A stretch of 64,000 nucleotides of DNA, taken from assembly GCA_017937305.1 (NCBI GenBank), contig JAGBDV010000002.1, forward strand, positions 1 to 64,000, written 5' to 3'. Shown here in pieces: positions 62,664-64,000 of the stretch. Position numbers and translations under genes: made by a program. The DNA comes from Bacilli bacterium. GTDB lineage: Bacteria; Bacillota_I; Bacilli_A; ML615J-28; CAG-313. Positions within the stretch are counted from its first letter, which is position 1, and every line of letters starts with the position of its first letter. A model generated the notes under the pieces. It was not told where the DNA came from. It ran no database searches and was given only the letters and a program-made list of their open reading frames with translations.

Positions 62664-63965
62664 TTAAGCCTCTTTTTCCATATCAGCACAAAGTGCACGA
62701 TAGAATACATCACCAATTTGTAGGTAGCCTTCCATTGTAGGATGTACACCGTTAGTACCAATACGCTCTAATTTTTCATTACGATTGTTAACCTTAAGCA
62801 TTGCCGCAGGCATATTGTTTTCAACATCAAATTGTGCTTTCATATCAATATATCTGCAGAAGTCTTTATATTCTTCCCTCTTACATAAGTTTTCTAAATA
62901 TAAATCATAATTAAATGCAGTTGTTACTTCTCCAAAAACATCAGAATAGAATCCACTTGCACCATAGTTTGCTGCAATACCACCATCAATAGAAGGTGAA
63001 TGAATTCCAATAAGTCTAACCTTAATATTTGGGAAGTCTATTTTTGCACGATTAATAAATTCTACAATAAATGGTTCAAAGTGTGAGAAATCTTCATTAA
63101 ATGGTTTATATTGACCATTCCAAGTAAGAAGTACATATAAATAGTCGATTCCTTCAAAGTTATTATCTAAACAATATTTTTTAAAATTAGGCCCATCAAG
63201 CTCTTCATCATAGAATGGATTACCTTTTTCAAAGTAATATTTAGAAACTTTAATATCAGTTGTATGAATACCACCATCGACATTAGTAAATACATCTCCA
63301 ACAGTAGGTAGACATGAATAGTTACCAGGACCACGTTTGAATTTAAGTTTCTTTTCTTCAATAGATTCTAAAACCCACTTTAAATTATTAGATTCCCATG
63401 TTGAATGCTGATCATTTTCATCTAAGTTATGACTTTCTACTTCAATCCATACAGATGATGTTGTTGAAACTGCTTCATTTTTTACAAAGTGACGCCATTG
63501 CCAACCACCATAGCCTTCATATCCTACTTCTTCTTTTTGCATTGTTCCAATGAAATTTAAAGAATCTTTAAATCCAAGTCCAACAGGAGCACCATCATCT
63601 TTAGTAAATCTTCTAAAACCTTCATATGGCCATACACCATTAAATGTGATAGAGTCTCCAACACATAAAATATTCATTTTCTTTTTTGGTCGAGCTGGTT
63701 TTACAACATGAAGATTAGTTGTAGCAGTATCAATCGCATTTCCAAAATCATCATATAATGTAATTGTAAGAGGGTAATCTCCTTCATCACCTGTGCTAGG
63801 TGTATATGTATAATATCTTGGGTAAGGTCTACCTTTAGGGGATGTTACATATATATAATATTTATATGGATTCATACTTCTAACTACACCACGATAGAAT
63901 AGTTCAAATGTATCACCAATAACTAAATCATAATTTTCTGCTAAATATAATAGTTTTTTATTCAT
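62664..63965 (-). CDS. SGNH/GDSL hydrolase with N-terminal beta domain
   Basis: 433 residues without a signal peptide. Residues 1-90 are a beta-sandwich domain (PRYYTYTPSTGDEGDYPLTITLYD). The SGNH domain begins at MNILCVGDSITFNG near 98 (catalytic Ser), has a Gly block YGGWQWRH near 150, the Asn block LTWNGQYKP near 288 and ends with NGVHPTMEGY near 410 (catalytic His; Asn replaces the usual Asp three residues before it). Likely an esterase or acetylesterase on carbohydrate; substrate unknown. AAGGAGA before the ATG. Confidence 0.85.
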   Translation of the reverse strand: MNKKLLYLAENYDLVIGDTFELFYRGVVRSMNPYKYYIYVTSPKGRPYPRYYTYTPSTGDEGDYPLTITLYDDFGNAIDTATTNLHVVKPARPKKKMNILCVGDSITFNGVWPYEGFRRFTKDDGAPVGLGFKDSLNFIGTMQKEEVGYEGYGGWQWRHFVKNEAVSTTSSVWIEVESHNLDENDQHSTWESNNLKWVLESIEEKKLKFKRGPGNYSCLPTVGDVFTNVDGGIHTTDIKVSKYYFEKGNPFYDEELDGPNFKKYCLDNNFEGIDYLYVLLTWNGQYKPFNEDFSHFEPFIVEFINRAKIDFPNIKVRLIGIHSPSIDGGIAANYGASGFYSDVFGEVTTAFNYDLYLENLCKREEYKDFCRYIDMKAQFDVENNMPAAMLKVNNRNEKLERIGTNGVHPTMEGYLQIGDVFYRALCADMEKEA

Positions 63966-64000
63966 AAGAATCTCCTTACTTTAAAATAATTCTTATATAG

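Noticed and set aside
1-64000. Mycoplasma-type code with TGA as Trp
   Set aside because: groEL and other intact genes end in TGA and Trp positions in conserved motifs are TGG.
1-64000. tRNA genes, rRNA genes, CRISPR arrays, insertion sequences
   Set aside because: No tRNA T-loop/acceptor pairs, no rRNA segments, no regularly spaced repeats and no transposase-like frames or terminal inverted repeats were seen.

Overview
The window is a very AT-rich, compact bacterial chromosome segment from a Firmicutes-type organism, most likely a gut lineage of Bacilli in the Erysipelotrichales/RF39/Mollicutes-related range (inference from gene content and composition). TGA is used as a stop (for example at the end of groEL) and Trp is TGG, so the code is standard and not the mycoplasma code. 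Genes for CwlD, YunB and a CotF-type coat protein point to an endospore-forming lineage or one descended from it. Promoters follow a clear sigma-A pattern: TATAAT with a -35 box 17 bases upstream. Many convergent genes share terminators that overlap their stop codons.

Layout. 0.1-8 kb: one minus-strand operon, groES-groEL-coiled-coil protein-B3/B4 protein-glnS-pcrA, with a good promoter and no CIRCE; GroES is unusually short and GroEL has lost its GGM tail. 8-14.4 kb: an accessory block with an AbiE-type toxin-antitoxin pair, a pyroglutamyl peptidase plus a secreted endonuclease-I lipoprotein, and a RhuM/phospholipase-D fusion. Two copies of a ~195-nt structured RNA lie directly upstream of the abiE pair and of the rhuM-like gene. 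14.4-19.4 kb: oxaloacetate decarboxylase sodium pump operon (oadA, a lipoprotein-fused oadG, biotin carrier, oadB) that also carries bioY and birA, so it supplies its own biotin uptake and ligation. 19.5-20.5 kb: YcxB-like and ASCH proteins.

20.5-33.6 kb: a long minus-strand cluster: divergent DUF4011-like ATPase, ankyrin protein, CdaA (c-di-AMP synthase), PAS membrane protein, IspDF, YunB, Nfu, S1 protein, thioredoxin lipoprotein, CwlD, TsaE, TsaB, RimI, TsaD. 33.6-41 kb: a ClpC-like ATPase with a dead second ATPase module, HflX, then dapF-AGCS transporter-dusB-lipoprotein, and the SRP RNA. 41.2-43 kb: two lipoproteins and a 31-residue membrane peptide behind a leader with mutually exclusive terminator and antiterminator.

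43-64 kb: acyltransferase, tadA, tdk, paired CHR chromate-type transporters, a GHL10 surface glycoside hydrolase, coat proteins, TspO, a heterodimeric ABC exporter with EamA transporter, a CDF exporter with a Mn-type motif, a duplicated zinc-ribbon protein, a BspA-like LRR lipoprotein, methylglyoxal synthase, a GH3 hexosaminidase, an ArsB/SLC13-type transporter and an SGNH hydrolase.

The strongest candidate for something undescribed is the duplicated structured RNA at 9690-9884 and 14133-14328. Each copy has its own promoter, a conserved potential kissing interaction between two hairpin loops, and an intrinsic terminator followed by a Shine-Dalgarno-like sequence. Next are the attenuated small-peptide/lipoprotein operon at 41.4-43 kb, the ATPase-ankyrin-CdaA-PAS cluster, the shortened GroES, and the half-dead ClpC. 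No tRNA, rRNA, CRISPR array or insertion sequence was seen.
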